This document shows positions 1-8,140 of a stretch of 64,000 nt of DNA, piece after piece. Position 1 is the first letter of the stretch, and each line of letters starts with the position of its first letter. This DNA is from Micropruina sp. (GTDB lineage: Bacteria > Actinomycetota > Actinomycetes > Propionibacteriales > Propionibacteriaceae): positions 372,001-436,000 of the forward strand of contig JADJVZ010000012.1 in the NCBI GenBank assembly GCA_016716635.1, written 5' to 3'. The position numbers and the translations under genes were made by a program. A model generated the notes under the pieces. It was not told the origin of the DNA. It saw nothing but the letters and a program-made list of their open reading frames with translations, and did no database searches.

Positions 1-1
1 C

Positions 2-130
2 AAGCTCTGGCCCCCCTTCGCGCTGATCGCGATGACTGGCGGCATGGCCTTCTACTCACTGCTGGGTTGGCGCCGCTGGCGGGTCCGAAGGGGTCGCTTC
101 TCCGCGCGGGCCCCACGACGCAGAACCTAA
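2..130 (+). CDS. C-terminal end of a membrane protein (5' end outside window)
   Basis: An open frame runs from the window edge to a TAA at 128-130 and gives 42 residues. It holds one hydrophobic stretch (residues about 4-23, from WPPFALIAMTGG to SLLGW) followed by a very basic tail rich in Arg (RRWRVRRGRF and on). A last membrane helix with a positively charged cytoplasmic tail is the simplest reading. The arrangement resembles the end of CorA-type Mg2+ channels, but there is too little sequence to name it. Family unknown. Confidence 0.5.
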   Translation, partial: KLWPPFALIAMTGGMAFYSLLGWRRWRVRRGRFSARAPRRRT

Positions 131-209
131 CCCTGCGGGGCCGGCCGCCACCGTGGACCTCATCAGTTCCGAATCTCCCCTGCTGGCGCTTGGGGTCGAA
201 CAAGCGTCG

Positions 210-312
210 AACGACGAAACTAGGTCAGTCGATGACGAACAACTTCGCGCACTCGTCACTGACAAGGGGAGATAGAGGTGGCCGATCTCACGAGTGCGCC
301 AATTTCGTCGTT
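210..312. repeat. MITE-like palindromic element, family E copy 1
   Basis: About 103 bp bounded by perfect 10-bp terminal inverted repeats, AACGACGAAA at 210-219 and TTTCGTCGTT at 303-312. Read on the minus strand it aligns with the element at 1287-1392: same ends, a shared CCCCTTGTCAG core and a shared CATCGAC-GAC stretch. It overlaps the 3' end of the DUF559 gene and supplies that gene's last codons and stop. No protein is encoded. Confidence 0.6.
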
Positions 313-1214
313 GGACCGGTCCGTCCGGCCTCCTGCTGAGCAACCAGACCCCGCACCAGCTCCACGAATTTCTCGGGGGTGTCGAAGACCATGGTGGCCG
401 GAACCCGGATCACCCGCCAACCACGGAGTGCCAGCTGGGCGTCGCGCTCCCGATCCAGGGTGAAGCGCTGCCGGCTGCCATGGAACTCGAAACCGTCGAT
501 CTCGAAGGCGAGCAGCAGCCGCTCAAAAGCGATGTCGAGGTAGGCCGACCCTGCGGGGAGCCCCACCAAGACATTCGCTCGCCAGCCGTGGATCAGCGCA
601 GCCCGCAACAGCTCATGGGCTAGACGCTCCGCCTCGGACCAGGGCTGATCGCGGGAATCCCGCAGAAGCCGTCGACGCATCGCGTTGCCCCGACGCCCTG
701 GGGCGAGTTCGAGAGCCTGCCAGAGCGCCTCCAGCGGGATGCCGGCCCGGAGAGCTTCGTCGATGATCCGCCCACCGAGGTCGGTCACCAACTCGACGGC
801 GCTCGCGGCAGGACACAACACGTTCGACCCCTCGCATCGGATGACAAGTTCCGGATGGATCGTCCGCCGAACAAAGCGGTATCCGGGCTTTGGCCGCAGC
901 TGGGAGACGGCCTCAATATCACCGCCGCTGAGGGCGGGTGCCCAGGTGAGTGCCGCTGCCGTACGACCGGTGATGACGGCCGCGGGATCGGCCGCGCAGA
1001 GAGCAGCAGCGCGCACGCGCGTATCGGCTATCAGTTCGGTGGGAACGTAGACCCGCGGAAAGATCCGCACGAGGCGCCTTTGCCTCATGGCCCACCGAGC
1101 CGCCGCCTCAAGTTCCGGATGGCGACGTGTGGACAGCACGCCCGCGCCCATCGCGAGGGCGGCCCCGAGGGGGCTCTCAGTCCGACCGTTGAGGGTGTCC
1201 TTCGAAGCAGTCAT
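288..1214 (-). CDS. DUF559-type endonuclease-like protein with N-terminal AbiEi-like region
   Basis: 308 aa from the ATG at 1214; the longer upstream frame has no support. The N-terminal half (residues about 25-130, including RRLVRIFPRVYVP and VITGRTAAALTW) looks like the winged-helix and next domain of AbiEi-type antitoxin or transcriptional regulator proteins. The C-terminal part (about 225-275, with YLDIAFE, EIDGFEFHG and GWRVIRV) matches the DUF559/Vsr-like PD-(D/E)XK fold. Such proteins are widespread in actinobacteria and their role is not established. The last seven residues (TTKLAHS) are read from the palindromic element at 210-312, so the tail was probably remodelled by that insertion. 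The gene lies between two inverted copies of the element. Confidence 0.75.
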   Translation of the reverse strand: MTASKDTLNGRTESPLGAALAMGAGVLSTRRHPELEAAARWAMRQRRLVRIFPRVYVPTELIADTRVRAAALCAADPAAVITGRTAAALTWAPALSGGDIEAVSQLRPKPGYRFVRRTIHPELVIRCEGSNVLCPAASAVELVTDLGGRIIDEALRAGIPLEALWQALELAPGRRGNAMRRRLLRDSRDQPWSEAERLAHELLRAALIHGWRANVLVGLPAGSAYLDIAFERLLLAFEIDGFEFHGSRQRFTLDRERDAQLALRGWRVIRVPATMVFDTPEKFVELVRGLVAQQEAGRTGPTTKLAHS

Positions 1215-1286
1215 GCCTCTACAGCTAGGCGGGGCGGGGCTCAATCCGTCAGGGCCGGCCGATTCTGTGGAGAACTCCGAACCGTG

Positions 1287-1392
1287 CAACGACGAATCTG
1301 CCACGCTCGCCGAAAACCCCATTCCCAACACCCCTTGTCAGGGGCATGTCCCTCCTGACGGACACTCATCGACCGACGCCGTTTCGTCGTTG
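1287..1392. repeat. MITE-like palindromic element, family E copy 2
   Basis: 106 bp with 10-bp terminal inverted repeats, CAACGACGAA (1287-1296) and TTCGTCGTTG (1383-1392). The interior contains ACCCCTTGTCAGGGG. It is the opposite orientation of copy 1 and the two flank the DUF559 gene. It fills most of the gap between that gene and tadA. Confidence 0.6.
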
Positions 1393-1413
1393 TGTTCTCG
1401 CCAGGGCACCAGG

Positions 1414-1866
1414 TCAGCGTTGGGCCGCGAAGAAATCCCGCAGCAGTTCGGCGGATTCCGCCTCGCGGACGCCCGCCACCACCTCGACCCGGTGGTTCAG
1501 CCGCGGATCTCGGACGACATCCCACAAGCTCGATACCGCGCCCGCTTTCGGATCCCAGGCGCCAAGGACCAGCCGGGCGATGCGGGCAGCCACGAGGGCT
1601 CCAGCGCACATCGTGCAGGGTTCGAGGGTGACGACGAGGGTGCAGCCCTCAAGTCGCCATTCGCCGACAATCTCGGCGGCCCGCCGCAACGCGACAACTT
1701 CGGCGTGGGCGGTCGGATCCCCGGTCAGTTCCCGTTCATTGCCCGCCGTGGCCAGAACGTCCCCGGACTGCGACACCACCACCGCCCCGATGGGGACGTC
1801 CCCATGGTCGGACGCACGTCGGCCCGCCTCCAGGGCGAGCCCCATCTCGGCGGACCAGCGGCTCAC
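1414..1866 (-). CDS. tadA: tRNA-specific adenosine deaminase TadA
   Basis: 150 aa, the usual length. TadA deaminates A34 to inosine in the anticodon of tRNA-Arg(ACG), letting one tRNA read CGU, CGC and CGA. The zinc cytidine-deaminase fold is clear: HAEV (zinc His and catalytic Glu) in DPTAHAEVVALR, and PCTMCAGA with the two zinc cysteines. The GTG start at 1866 overlaps the stop of the upstream gene (GTGA), so the two are translationally coupled. The tRNA-Arg(ACG) substrate is itself encoded in this window at 56661-56733. Confidence 0.95.
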   Translation of the reverse strand: MSRWSAEMGLALEAGRRASDHGDVPIGAVVVSQSGDVLATAGNERELTGDPTAHAEVVALRRAAEIVGEWRLEGCTLVVTLEPCTMCAGALVAARIARLVLGAWDPKAGAVSSLWDVVRDPRLNHRVEVVAGVREAESAELLRDFFAAQR

Positions 1867-2468
1867 AGCCCGAACGAGGCGCTCACGACCCGCCCGTATT
1901 GGGGGCCGAACTTGAGCCGGTCCGCGATTTCGGCGGCGAGAACGGTGGAGTCGTCGTCGTAGTTGGTGGCGATGGCCTCGAGGTCGAAGTCGCCGACGCC
2001 GAGGTCGCTGAGCAGATCGAGATCACCGACCGGGTAGGAATCGTCGTCGGCCTCGGGGATCTCAAGCCCCAAGTAGTCGACCACGTCGTGGGCGATCGGC
2101 CAGTCGTTGGCCGACAGTGCGTCGCTGAGAAGCACCTGGACGTGCTTGCCGCGGACCCGGCAGATGACGAAGAACTCGTCGGCGATCGAGACCAGCGCCA
2201 CGCAACCGCCATCGGCGGGGTAGCGCCGAAGGTGATCGGCGAGCTCGTCGAGGTCGTTGGCGAGCGCCTTGGGCAGGGCTGTCGCGACCGGCAGGCCGTC
2301 CTCGCGGTAGAGGCCCACGACGAGGTCGATTTCCTCGTCCGTGGCGTCCTCCGGGTAGTCGTCGTCGAAGTCGTCCTCGTCGTCGGACACCGCGTCGGCG
2401 TCGATCACGTCATCGATCTCATCGATGCCGGGACGATCGTCGTCAGCTGTGTCAGCAAACCCTTTCAA
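1863..2468 (-). CDS. tRNA adenosine deaminase-associated protein
   Basis: 201 aa. The N-terminal 50 residues are extremely acidic (runs such as DDEDDFDDDYPED). The rest is a compact domain with VVGLYREDGLPVATALP, and ends VVSASFGL. This matches the actinobacterial family always found next to tadA. Its molecular role is unknown; a partner or scaffold for TadA is an inference from synteny only. The TTG start at 2468 is chosen because AAGGGG lies 5 nt upstream. It is first in a two-gene operon with tadA, overlapping it by 4 bp. Confidence 0.85.
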   Translation of the reverse strand: MKGFADTADDDRPGIDEIDDVIDADAVSDDEDDFDDDYPEDATDEEIDLVVGLYREDGLPVATALPKALANDLDELADHLRRYPADGGCVALVSIADEFFVICRVRGKHVQVLLSDALSANDWPIAHDVVDYLGLEIPEADDDSYPVGDLDLLSDLGVGDFDLEAIATNYDDDSTVLAAEIADRLKFGPQYGRVVSASFGL

Positions 2469-2583
2469 GGTTGCCCCTTCCGTTCGTCCCCATCGTCGCA
2501 GATGATCCCGCGGATGGCACCCTGGTGGACCGCCGCGAAACCACTGTTGGGGGGCTCGCTTGAGGTGTGAGAAGGTGGCGGCT

Positions 2584-3225
2584 GTGGAACTTATCGCGCC
2601 GAAGCATCCGCTGATTCAGCACAAGATCACCCACCTCCGGAACAAGGACACAGACGCCCCCACGTTCCGGCACCTCGTGGATGAACTCACCATGCTGCTC
2701 TCCTACGAGGCCACCCGCGAGGTGCGCGTCGATCCGTGCGAGGTGGAGACGCCGCTGGTCCGGACGACGGGGTGGAACCTTTCGCATCCGCGGCCGTTGG
2801 TCGTCCCGATCCTGCGCGCAGGCCTCGCCATGTTGGACGGTTGGCTGCGCATTATGCCGAAGGCCGAGGTCGGTTTCCTGGGCATGATCCGCGACGAGAC
2901 CACGCTGCTGCCCGTCACGTACGCCGAGCGCCTGCCGAAGGATCTTTCCGGACGTCAGTGCTACGTGCTCGATCCGATGCTGGCCACCGGCGGCTCGCTG
3001 GGTGACGCTGTGAAGTTCCTCGTCGACCGCGGCGCGGACCACATCACCTGCATCACGCTCATGAGCGCCCCCGAAGGCATCGAGCACCTGCGGACGCTCA
3101 GCGATCAGCTCGGAGTTCCCGTGACCCTGGTCACCTCCTCGATCGAGGAGCGCCTCAACGAGCACGGGTACATCCTGCCCGGCCTCGGCGACGCGGGTGA
3201 CCGTAACTACGGGCTGGCTGAGTAG
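2584..3225 (+). CDS. upp: Uracil phosphoribosyltransferase
   Basis: 213 aa (family about 208). It makes UMP from uracil and PRPP in pyrimidine salvage. Visible landmarks are VPILRAGLAMLDGW, the PRPP loop in LDPMLATGGSL, and the uracil-binding end GLGDAGDRNYGL. I use the GTG at 2584 because GAGAAGG (2569-2575) sits 8 nt upstream; a TTG at 2560 and a GTG at 2575 are in the same frame but poorly placed. The gene is transcribed away from the tadA pair and appears monocistronic. Confidence 0.95.
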   Translation: MELIAPKHPLIQHKITHLRNKDTDAPTFRHLVDELTMLLSYEATREVRVDPCEVETPLVRTTGWNLSHPRPLVVPILRAGLAMLDGWLRIMPKAEVGFLGMIRDETTLLPVTYAERLPKDLSGRQCYVLDPMLATGGSLGDAVKFLVDRGADHITCITLMSAPEGIEHLRTLSDQLGVPVTLVTSSIEERLNEHGYILPGLGDAGDRNYGLAE

Positions 3226-3271
3226 CTCCACCCCGGCGGCCCAGGCGATCAGACGATGACCGCGGCCCGGG

Positions 3272-3796
3272 TCAGACGTCCCGCGCGAGGTCTTCCACGA
3301 GTTCGGCGTTGGGAAGGTCGAGCAGCGTCCGCCCGGGCAGGATCAATTTCGAGGTGCGGAGGCCTGAGCCCACGCAGATCCAAGGCGTGGTGGCCACGAC
3401 GCCGTCCACCCAGACCCGCCACGGCAGCCCGACGGGGGTGATCGCGCCGTACTCCATGCCCGACTCCGCGACGGCTTCCGCCATCGGGGTGAAGGAGGCT
3501 TTGCGGACGTCCAAGCGGCGCTTGACCGTGTTGTTCATGTCGACCCGGCGATGCGCCAGGGTCATGCAGCCGACATCGCGGCGCTCGCCATCGCGGAAAC
3601 CCGTCGCGAGCACAATGTTCGCGCTGCGCTCGATCGGCAACCCGTAGTTCTCGCACATAGCCTCGGTGTCGGCGAAGTCGGGGTCTATTTCGAAGACCAT
3701 CGCTTCGGGAATGAGGTGGATGGCAGCGGCGACGGGGGCGGCCAGCAGATCAGGACGCTCGACCGCTGTGAAGTAGGTCAGGTGTTCAAACCACAC
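3272..3796 (-). CDS. YbaK/EbsC-family aminoacyl-tRNA deacylase-like protein
   Basis: 174 aa. The core follows the YbaK/ProX editing-domain pattern: a central segment with NIVLATGFRDGERR and MTLAHRRVDMNNTVKRRL, then the ASFTPMAEAVAESGMEYGAITPVGLP block that forms the substrate pocket. Family members hydrolyse mischarged tRNAs (for example Cys- or Ala-tRNA-Pro). The substrate here cannot be told from sequence. The GTG start has a GGAGG only one base away, so the true start could be a little downstream. It converges on upp. Confidence 0.85.
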   Translation of the reverse strand: MWFEHLTYFTAVERPDLLAAPVAAAIHLIPEAMVFEIDPDFADTEAMCENYGLPIERSANIVLATGFRDGERRDVGCMTLAHRRVDMNNTVKRRLDVRKASFTPMAEAVAESGMEYGAITPVGLPWRVWVDGVVATTPWICVGSGLRTSKLILPGRTLLDLPNAELVEDLARDV

Positions 3797-3832
3797 CTCC
3801 CATGGATACCACGCTCACCGTTCGCAAGCATG

Positions 3833-3846
3833 GTGAGGCGCCTCAC
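3833..3846. promoter_or_regulatory. Perfect 14-bp palindrome, possible operator
   Basis: GTGAGGCGCCTCAC is a perfect palindrome lying 37 bp upstream of the YbaK-like gene's start, in the gap before the small L7/L12-like gene. The position suits an operator for the YbaK-like gene. No adjacent regulator is encoded, so this is inference from symmetry only. Confidence 0.3.
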
Positions 3847-3940
3847 TATCCCCCCTTTCTGACGAGAGGGACGGGTGGGACGACGCCTGCCGAACGACGC
3901 GGCTCTCCACCACGGGTCTTCTCCACGCGAAGCGACGCCC

Positions 3941-4204
3941 TCAGCGCAGGGCCTGCTCCACAGCGTCCTTGGCGGTGCGGAGGTCCGCTCCGGTTTCGTC
4001 CCGATATTGCTTGATGGCCGCGATCTTCTGGCCGGCCCGCAGGTGCACCAGGACGGCATCCGACAAGGCGATACCCCTCACGGGCAGGTTCTCGTACTCG
4101 GCAGCCTCGACGCCCAGGCCACGAGCGAGGCTTTCCAGCCGATTCTCCAATTGGGTCACCCGGAGGCTCAACACCTCAATTTGGCGACGCTCTGCAAAGC
4201 CCAT
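3941..4204 (-). CDS. Small protein with coiled coil and L7/L12 C-terminal-like motif
   Basis: 87 aa. Residues about 8-30 (QIEVLSLRVTQLENRLESL) form a likely coiled coil. The C-terminal 35 residues (KIAAIKQYRDETGADLRTAK and on) match the helix pattern of the ribosomal protein L7/L12 C-terminal domain, where the KxxAIKxxRexTGxxLxxAK signature is well known. Stand-alone actinobacterial proteins of this kind exist but their job is unknown. ATG start with AGGAGAG upstream (in the complement of 4205-4215). The 224 bp between it and menB hold nothing I can identify. Confidence 0.7.
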   Translation of the reverse strand: MGFAERRQIEVLSLRVTQLENRLESLARGLGVEAAEYENLPVRGIALSDAVLVHLRAGQKIAAIKQYRDETGADLRTAKDAVEQALR

Positions 4205-4428
4205 GGACTCTCCTTTGACGGGTCCGCCCCATCATGCCCGAAGCCGGTGCCAGCCCCTGGCGCGAGGCCGTCCAAGCCAAGCGCGAGGGCGAGTGCGCAT
4301 CGGCGTTGATCGCGGCATCCTCCTGCGCGTCGACACGAGAGGGAGGGCGGGACGACAGCGGCGACGGTCAGAAGTAGCCCGTCACAGCCGGCCGGAAGCC
4401 GTGGACAGCCACAAGGAGTCCGTCACGA

Positions 4429-5343
4429 TCAGTAGTAGTAGGGGAACTGCTCCCAATTCGGCGGACGCTTTTCGAGGAAGGAGTCACGGCCCTCGACGGC
4501 TTCGTCCGTCATGTAGGCCAGGCGGGTCGTTTCGCCGGCGAACACCTGCTGGCCGATGAGGCCGTCGTCGATGGCGTTGAACGCGAACTTGAGCATCCGC
4601 TGGGCCGTCGGCGACTTGCCGCAGATGAGGCGCGCCCATTCCAGGCCTTCGGCCTCCAGGTCGGCGTGCGGGACGACCTTGTTGATCGCGCCCATCTCAT
4701 AGGCGCGCTGGGCGTCGTAGGTCTGGCCTAGGAAGAAGATTTCGCGGGCCACCTTCTGACCGACCTGACGGGCCAGGTAGGCCGATCCGAAACCGGCGTC
4801 AAAGCTGCCGACATCGGCGTCGGTTTGCTTGAAGCGGGCGTGCTCGGCCGAGGCCAGGGTGAGGTCGCAGACCACGTGGAGTGAATGTCCGCCGCCTGCG
4901 GCCCAGCCGTTGACCAGCGCGATCACGACCTTCGGCATGAACCGGATCAGGCGCTGCACCTCGAGAATGTGCAGGCGTCCGCCCTCGGCCTTGGCCCGCC
5001 GGGCATCGACCGTCTCGGCGGTCTCGCCTTCGGCGTACTGGTAGCCCGAGCGTCCGCGGATGCGCTGGTCGCCGCCGGAGCAGAAGGCCCAGCCGCCGTC
5101 CTTCGCCGACGGTCCGTTGCCGGTGATGAGCACGCACCCCACGTCGGACGATTGCCGCGCATGATCCAGGGCCTGGTAGAGCTCGTCGACCGTATGCGGA
5201 CGAAACGCGTTGCGCACCTCCGGGCGATCGAACGCCACCCGCACCGCCGGGACGTCATTCGCACGGTGATAGGTGATGTCCGTGAACTCGAAGCCGGGGA
5301 CTGGCGTCCACTGCGAGGGGTCGAACGGGTTGCCTTCGCTCAT
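4429..5343 (-). CDS. menB: 1,4-dihydroxy-2-naphthoyl-CoA synthase
   Basis: 304 aa crotonase-fold enzyme of menaquinone synthesis. It closes the naphthalene ring of O-succinylbenzoyl-CoA. The match to the mycobacterial type is strong along the length: GNGPSAKDGGWAFCSGGDQR, the oxyanion-hole region VNGWAAGGGHSLHVVCDL, KQTDADVGSFDAGFGSAYLA with the catalytic Asp/Ser segment, and the tail MTDEAVEGRDSFLEKRPPNW. The frame stays open further upstream, but MSEGNPFDPS at 5343 is where the family begins. No other men genes are in the window. Confidence 0.95.
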   Translation of the reverse strand: MSEGNPFDPSQWTPVPGFEFTDITYHRANDVPAVRVAFDRPEVRNAFRPHTVDELYQALDHARQSSDVGCVLITGNGPSAKDGGWAFCSGGDQRIRGRSGYQYAEGETAETVDARRAKAEGGRLHILEVQRLIRFMPKVVIALVNGWAAGGGHSLHVVCDLTLASAEHARFKQTDADVGSFDAGFGSAYLARQVGQKVAREIFFLGQTYDAQRAYEMGAINKVVPHADLEAEGLEWARLICGKSPTAQRMLKFAFNAIDDGLIGQQVFAGETTRLAYMTDEAVEGRDSFLEKRPPNWEQFPYYY

Positions 5344-5449
5344 GCCCGAAAACCTACCGCCCCACGACGGGCCAACACTGCACCCTCGACGGCTTCGCCG
5401 ATCCCGAGGCTCTCGTTGCTCCCTACCTTTCCCCTTCACAACCTCACCG

Positions 5450-5580
5450 CTACCCCGCGGCCACCCTGCCGCAGTGTCCGCGGCTTCCGATGAACCGCCT
5501 ACCCTGCCGTTCCCGCCGCAACCCTGCCATTGCAGCGGCAGGGTAGGTGGTTTTGCGGCAGGGTAGGCGGAGAAGGCGAG
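5450..5580. repeat. REP-like palindromic repeat, family A copy 1
   Basis: Built from half-sites TACCCTGCCG and its complement CGGCAGGGTA, two of each, separated by GC-rich linkers and ending GGCGGAGA. The inner pair can form a hairpin. It shares its linker sequence and upstream flank (CCGCTACCCCGCGGC-like) with copy 3 at 8030-8136. Non-coding. Confidence 0.65.
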
Positions 5581-5641
5581 CCTTACTGACAGGTGGCGAG
5601 CCCGGCCCAGCTCCGGGGCTCCTCGTGGTGATCCAACGGCC

Positions 5642-5745
5642 ACCCAGCCGCTCCCACCGCCTCCCACCGCCCCATCACCTCCCACCGCCCCATCACCTCC
5701 CACCGCCCATCACCTCCCAAGGCCCATCACCTCCCAAGGCCCCGT
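5642..5745. repeat. Short tandem repeat, about 18-bp unit
   Basis: Four to five imperfect copies of a unit CATCACCTCCCACCGCCC, decaying to CATCACCTCCCAAGGCCC at the right. It has no spacers of the CRISPR kind and no open frame of interest; it looks like a slippage-generated minisatellite. Confidence 0.6.
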
Positions 5746-5821
5746 CTCTGCCCGCGGCTCCATCGCCTGCAACGACCCCGCCGCTACCCAGCCATTCCCC
5801 CCGGCCACCCCGACCGTTCCC

Positions 5822-5905
5822 GCCCCTACCCTGCCGTTCCCGCCCCTACCCTGCCGTTGCAACGGCAGGGTAGGGGGTCTTGCGGCAGAGTAGGCGGAGA
5901 AGGGC
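5822..5905. repeat. REP-like palindromic repeat, family A copy 2
   Basis: Same organisation as copy 1: two left half-sites (TACCCTGCCG), a perfect inner hairpin at 5848-5872, then the right half-site in TGCGGCAGAGTAGGCGGAGA. One base of the final half-site has mutated (CAGAG for CAGGG). Confidence 0.65.
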
Positions 5906-6077
5906 GGGCCCGACTGACCAAGGGGGAGTCCCGCCCGATAAGTTGCGAGCCCGCCTGACAGGTGGCGGGCTCTGGCTGAGGCGGTAGCGGTCTGGCGCGT
6001 GCCTCGGATGCGAGATCGCCCACCTGAGCTCGGACCGCTGCGGCCTCACGCTGCGCCTATAGCTCACGGATGCGGGT

Positions 6078-6181
6078 CGCCCACGTGAGCGCGAACCGCT
6101 GTGCGACATGTTTCTGGGCCGGGATGCTCGCGTTGGACCGTCGCAACCGCCAGACTGTGCCCCACTGTTGAAGGAGAAGCC
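6078..6181 (+). repeat. Acyl-CoA ligase leader, repeated copy 1
   Basis: The 104 bp before the ligase ATG match 8141-8246 downstream of the gene. Shared strings include GCCAGACTGTG, CCCACT-TTGAAG and GATGCTCGC/CATGCTCGC. The shared part includes the ribosome binding site of the ligase. Confidence 0.6.
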
Positions 6182-7780
6182 ATGGAACACCGCGGACCAA
6201 TGCCCGACATCGAACTCCCGGACGTCAGCCTCTACGACCTCATCTTCGCGAGCCTGACCGCCGAGGACGCGGCCCTCACAGCCGCCATCGAGACCGAGAC
6301 CGGACTCGTGACGACCTTCGGCGAGGTGAAGGCCCAGGCAGACTCCGTCGCGACCTGGCTCGCCGCGCACGACATCGGCCCCGGGGACGCGGTCGCGATC
6401 GATCTCACCAACTGCCCGACATACCTCGGCGCGTTCCACGGCATCGCGCGTAGCGGCGCCGCGTGCACGCCGGTGAACCCGGCCGCCATCGCCCCAGAAA
6501 TCGCGCGCCAGCTGAAGCTGACGAAGGCACGCTACGTCCTCACCAACAACGCGCTGCTCCCCAAGGTCGCCGAGGCCGCTGCCACAGCCGGGCTCCCGCA
6601 GGAGAATGTGATCGTGCTGGGTGGGGCGTCCGGGCACACCGACTATGCCGAGCTTCTGGCGACCCCGGTAAGCCTGCCCAACGTCGACATCGACCCGGCC
6701 ACGCACATCGCCTGCCTGCCCGTGTCGTCCGGCACGACGGGCCTGCCCAAGGCGGTCATGCTCAGCCACCGGAACCTGGTGTCGAACATGCTGTGCTTCA
6801 ACGAGGTGCTCAACCCCCTCGGGGACGGCCAGTCACTCATCGCGTTCCTGCCATACAGCCACATTTACGGACTCACGACGAACCTCAACTACGGCCTTCA
6901 CCGGCGCTTCCCGCAGTACACGATGGCGTCCTTCGCGCCGCAGCTGTTCTTGGAGACCGTCGCGAAGCATCGTCCGTCCCTGCTGTTCGTGGTGCCCCCG
7001 GTGGCAGCGTTCCTGGCCAAGCATCCGGCGGTGGCGAGCGTCCCGTGGGACAGCGTGAAGCTCGTGATTTCGGGCGCCGCCCCCATGGACGGCGCGATCG
7101 GCGACGCCATCGAGGCCCGCCTCAACACCCGGGTGATCCAGGGCTATGGCATGACCGAGCTGTCGCCGGTGACGCACGTGATCCCGATCGATCGTCCCGA
7201 CATCGACCTCGGCACCATCGGCCTCGCCATCCCCCACACGCGGTTCCGCGTCGTCGATCCGGAGACAGGTCAGGACGTCGCGGTGCCGGACGAGGGTGCT
7301 AGCGCGCCCGGCGAGTTGTGGTGCGCCGGACCCAACACAATGCTCGGCTACCTCGATCAGCGGACCGATACCGACGCGGTGCTGGATGCCGAGGGCTGGG
7401 TCCACACCGGCGACCTCGTCACCGTGGACCATCGTGGCGCGGTGCGCGTCGTCGATCGGATCAAGGAGCTCATCAAACGCCGCGGCTATCAGGTCGCCCC
7501 CGCCGAGCTCGAAGCGCTGCTGGCCGCACATCCGCAGGTCGCCGACGCGGGCGTGACCGGCATCGCCTCCTCCACCGCCGGCGAGCAGGTGCCCTATGGC
7601 TTGGTGCAGCTTCGCGAAGGGGCGACCGTGACCCCGGCGGAACTCGTGCACTGGTTGTCCGAGCAGGTGGCCTCCTACAAGCGCCTCGGCGGCATCACTA
7701 TCGTCGAGAAGGTGCCGCGCTCGGCCGCCGGCAAGATCCTGCGCCGCGAATTGGGGGCGTTGGTCCCCGCTCGCAGCTGA
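6182..7780 (+). CDS. 4-coumarate-CoA ligase-like acyl-CoA synthetase (AMP-binding)
   Basis: 532 aa ANL-superfamily enzyme that activates a carboxylic acid as acyl-AMP and then transfers it to CoA. Motifs: the P-loop SSGTTGLPKAVMLSH (about 182-197), QGYGMTELSP (A5), GWVHTGDLVTV (A7), RIKELIKRRGYQV hinge (A8), and the catalytic Lys in PRSAAGKILRREL near the C-terminus. It is closest in style to 4-coumarate:CoA ligase / FadD-like proteins; the acid cannot be predicted. ATG at 6182 with GAAGGAGA upstream. It is followed by a 21-bp-stem hairpin. The leader and the last codons both recur downstream, which suggests a lost tandem copy. Confidence 0.85.
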   Translation: MEHRGPMPDIELPDVSLYDLIFASLTAEDAALTAAIETETGLVTTFGEVKAQADSVATWLAAHDIGPGDAVAIDLTNCPTYLGAFHGIARSGAACTPVNPAAIAPEIARQLKLTKARYVLTNNALLPKVAEAAATAGLPQENVIVLGGASGHTDYAELLATPVSLPNVDIDPATHIACLPVSSGTTGLPKAVMLSHRNLVSNMLCFNEVLNPLGDGQSLIAFLPYSHIYGLTTNLNYGLHRRFPQYTMASFAPQLFLETVAKHRPSLLFVVPPVAAFLAKHPAVASVPWDSVKLVISGAAPMDGAIGDAIEARLNTRVIQGYGMTELSPVTHVIPIDRPDIDLGTIGLAIPHTRFRVVDPETGQDVAVPDEGASAPGELWCAGPNTMLGYLDQRTDTDAVLDAEGWVHTGDLVTVDHRGAVRVVDRIKELIKRRGYQVAPAELEALLAAHPQVADAGVTGIASSTAGEQVPYGLVQLREGATVTPAELVHWLSEQVASYKRLGGITIVEKVPRSAAGKILRRELGALVPARS

Positions 7781-7786
7781 GTTCGC

Positions 7787-7839
7787 AAAGACAGTGTGAG
7801 TTAAGTGGCCACCGTGGGCACTTAACTCACACTGTCTTT
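7787..7839 (+). terminator. Long perfect hairpin after the acyl-CoA ligase (family B copy 1)
   Basis: 21-bp perfect inverted repeat (arms 7787-7807 and 7819-7839, core GTGTGAGTTAAGTG) with an 11-nt loop, starting 6 bp after the stop codon. The right arm ends in CTGTCTTTCTG, so it can serve as a terminator, probably in both directions. A degenerate copy follows the TetR gene at 9541-9583. Confidence 0.65.
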
Positions 7840-8029
7840 CTGCTCAGTCTGTCTTCCTGCGACGGTCCAACACTGCACCCTCTCCGGCGAGAGGCCGATC
7901 GCTAGCCCGGCCTCGATTTGGCCCTTGGACAGGGAGTCAACGCCCGCCCGGATCAGCTCTGCGATGACGCTTTCGGCGGCTCCCTGGGCTCTGGCCGTTC
8001 CAGGGCCTTCCCCTTCGCATCGCGACCGC

Positions 8030-8136
8030 TAGCCCGCGGCTACCCTGCCGTTTCCGCCGCTTCCCTGCCGATGAAACACCTACCCTGCCGCTCCAACGGC
8101 AGGGTAGGCGGGTTTGCGGCAGGGTAGGCGGAGAGT
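8030..8136. repeat. REP-like palindromic repeat, family A copy 3
   Basis: Half-sites TACCCTGCCG at 8041-8050 and 8081-8090, and CGGCAGGGTA at 8097-8106 and 8117-8126, ending in GGCGGAGAG. The inner pair forms a hairpin with a 6-nt loop. The left flank CCGCTAGCCCGCGGC matches copy 1's flank. Confidence 0.65.
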
Positions 8137-8140
8137 GGCA

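Larger units (their letters stand above)
5344..6181. other. Intergenic region filled with repeats
   Basis: About 840 bp with no convincing gene. It holds two REP-like family A elements (around 5450-5580 and 5822-5905), a short tandem repeat (5642-5745) and a 104-bp leader upstream of the acyl-CoA ligase that recurs downstream of that gene. The open frames here are low-complexity translations of the repeats (for example Pro/Ser/His strings). Confidence 0.7.

Noticed and set aside
5642..5745. Possible CRISPR-like array
   Set aside because: Repeats of 18 bp are contiguous with no unique spacers and no cas genes are in the window.
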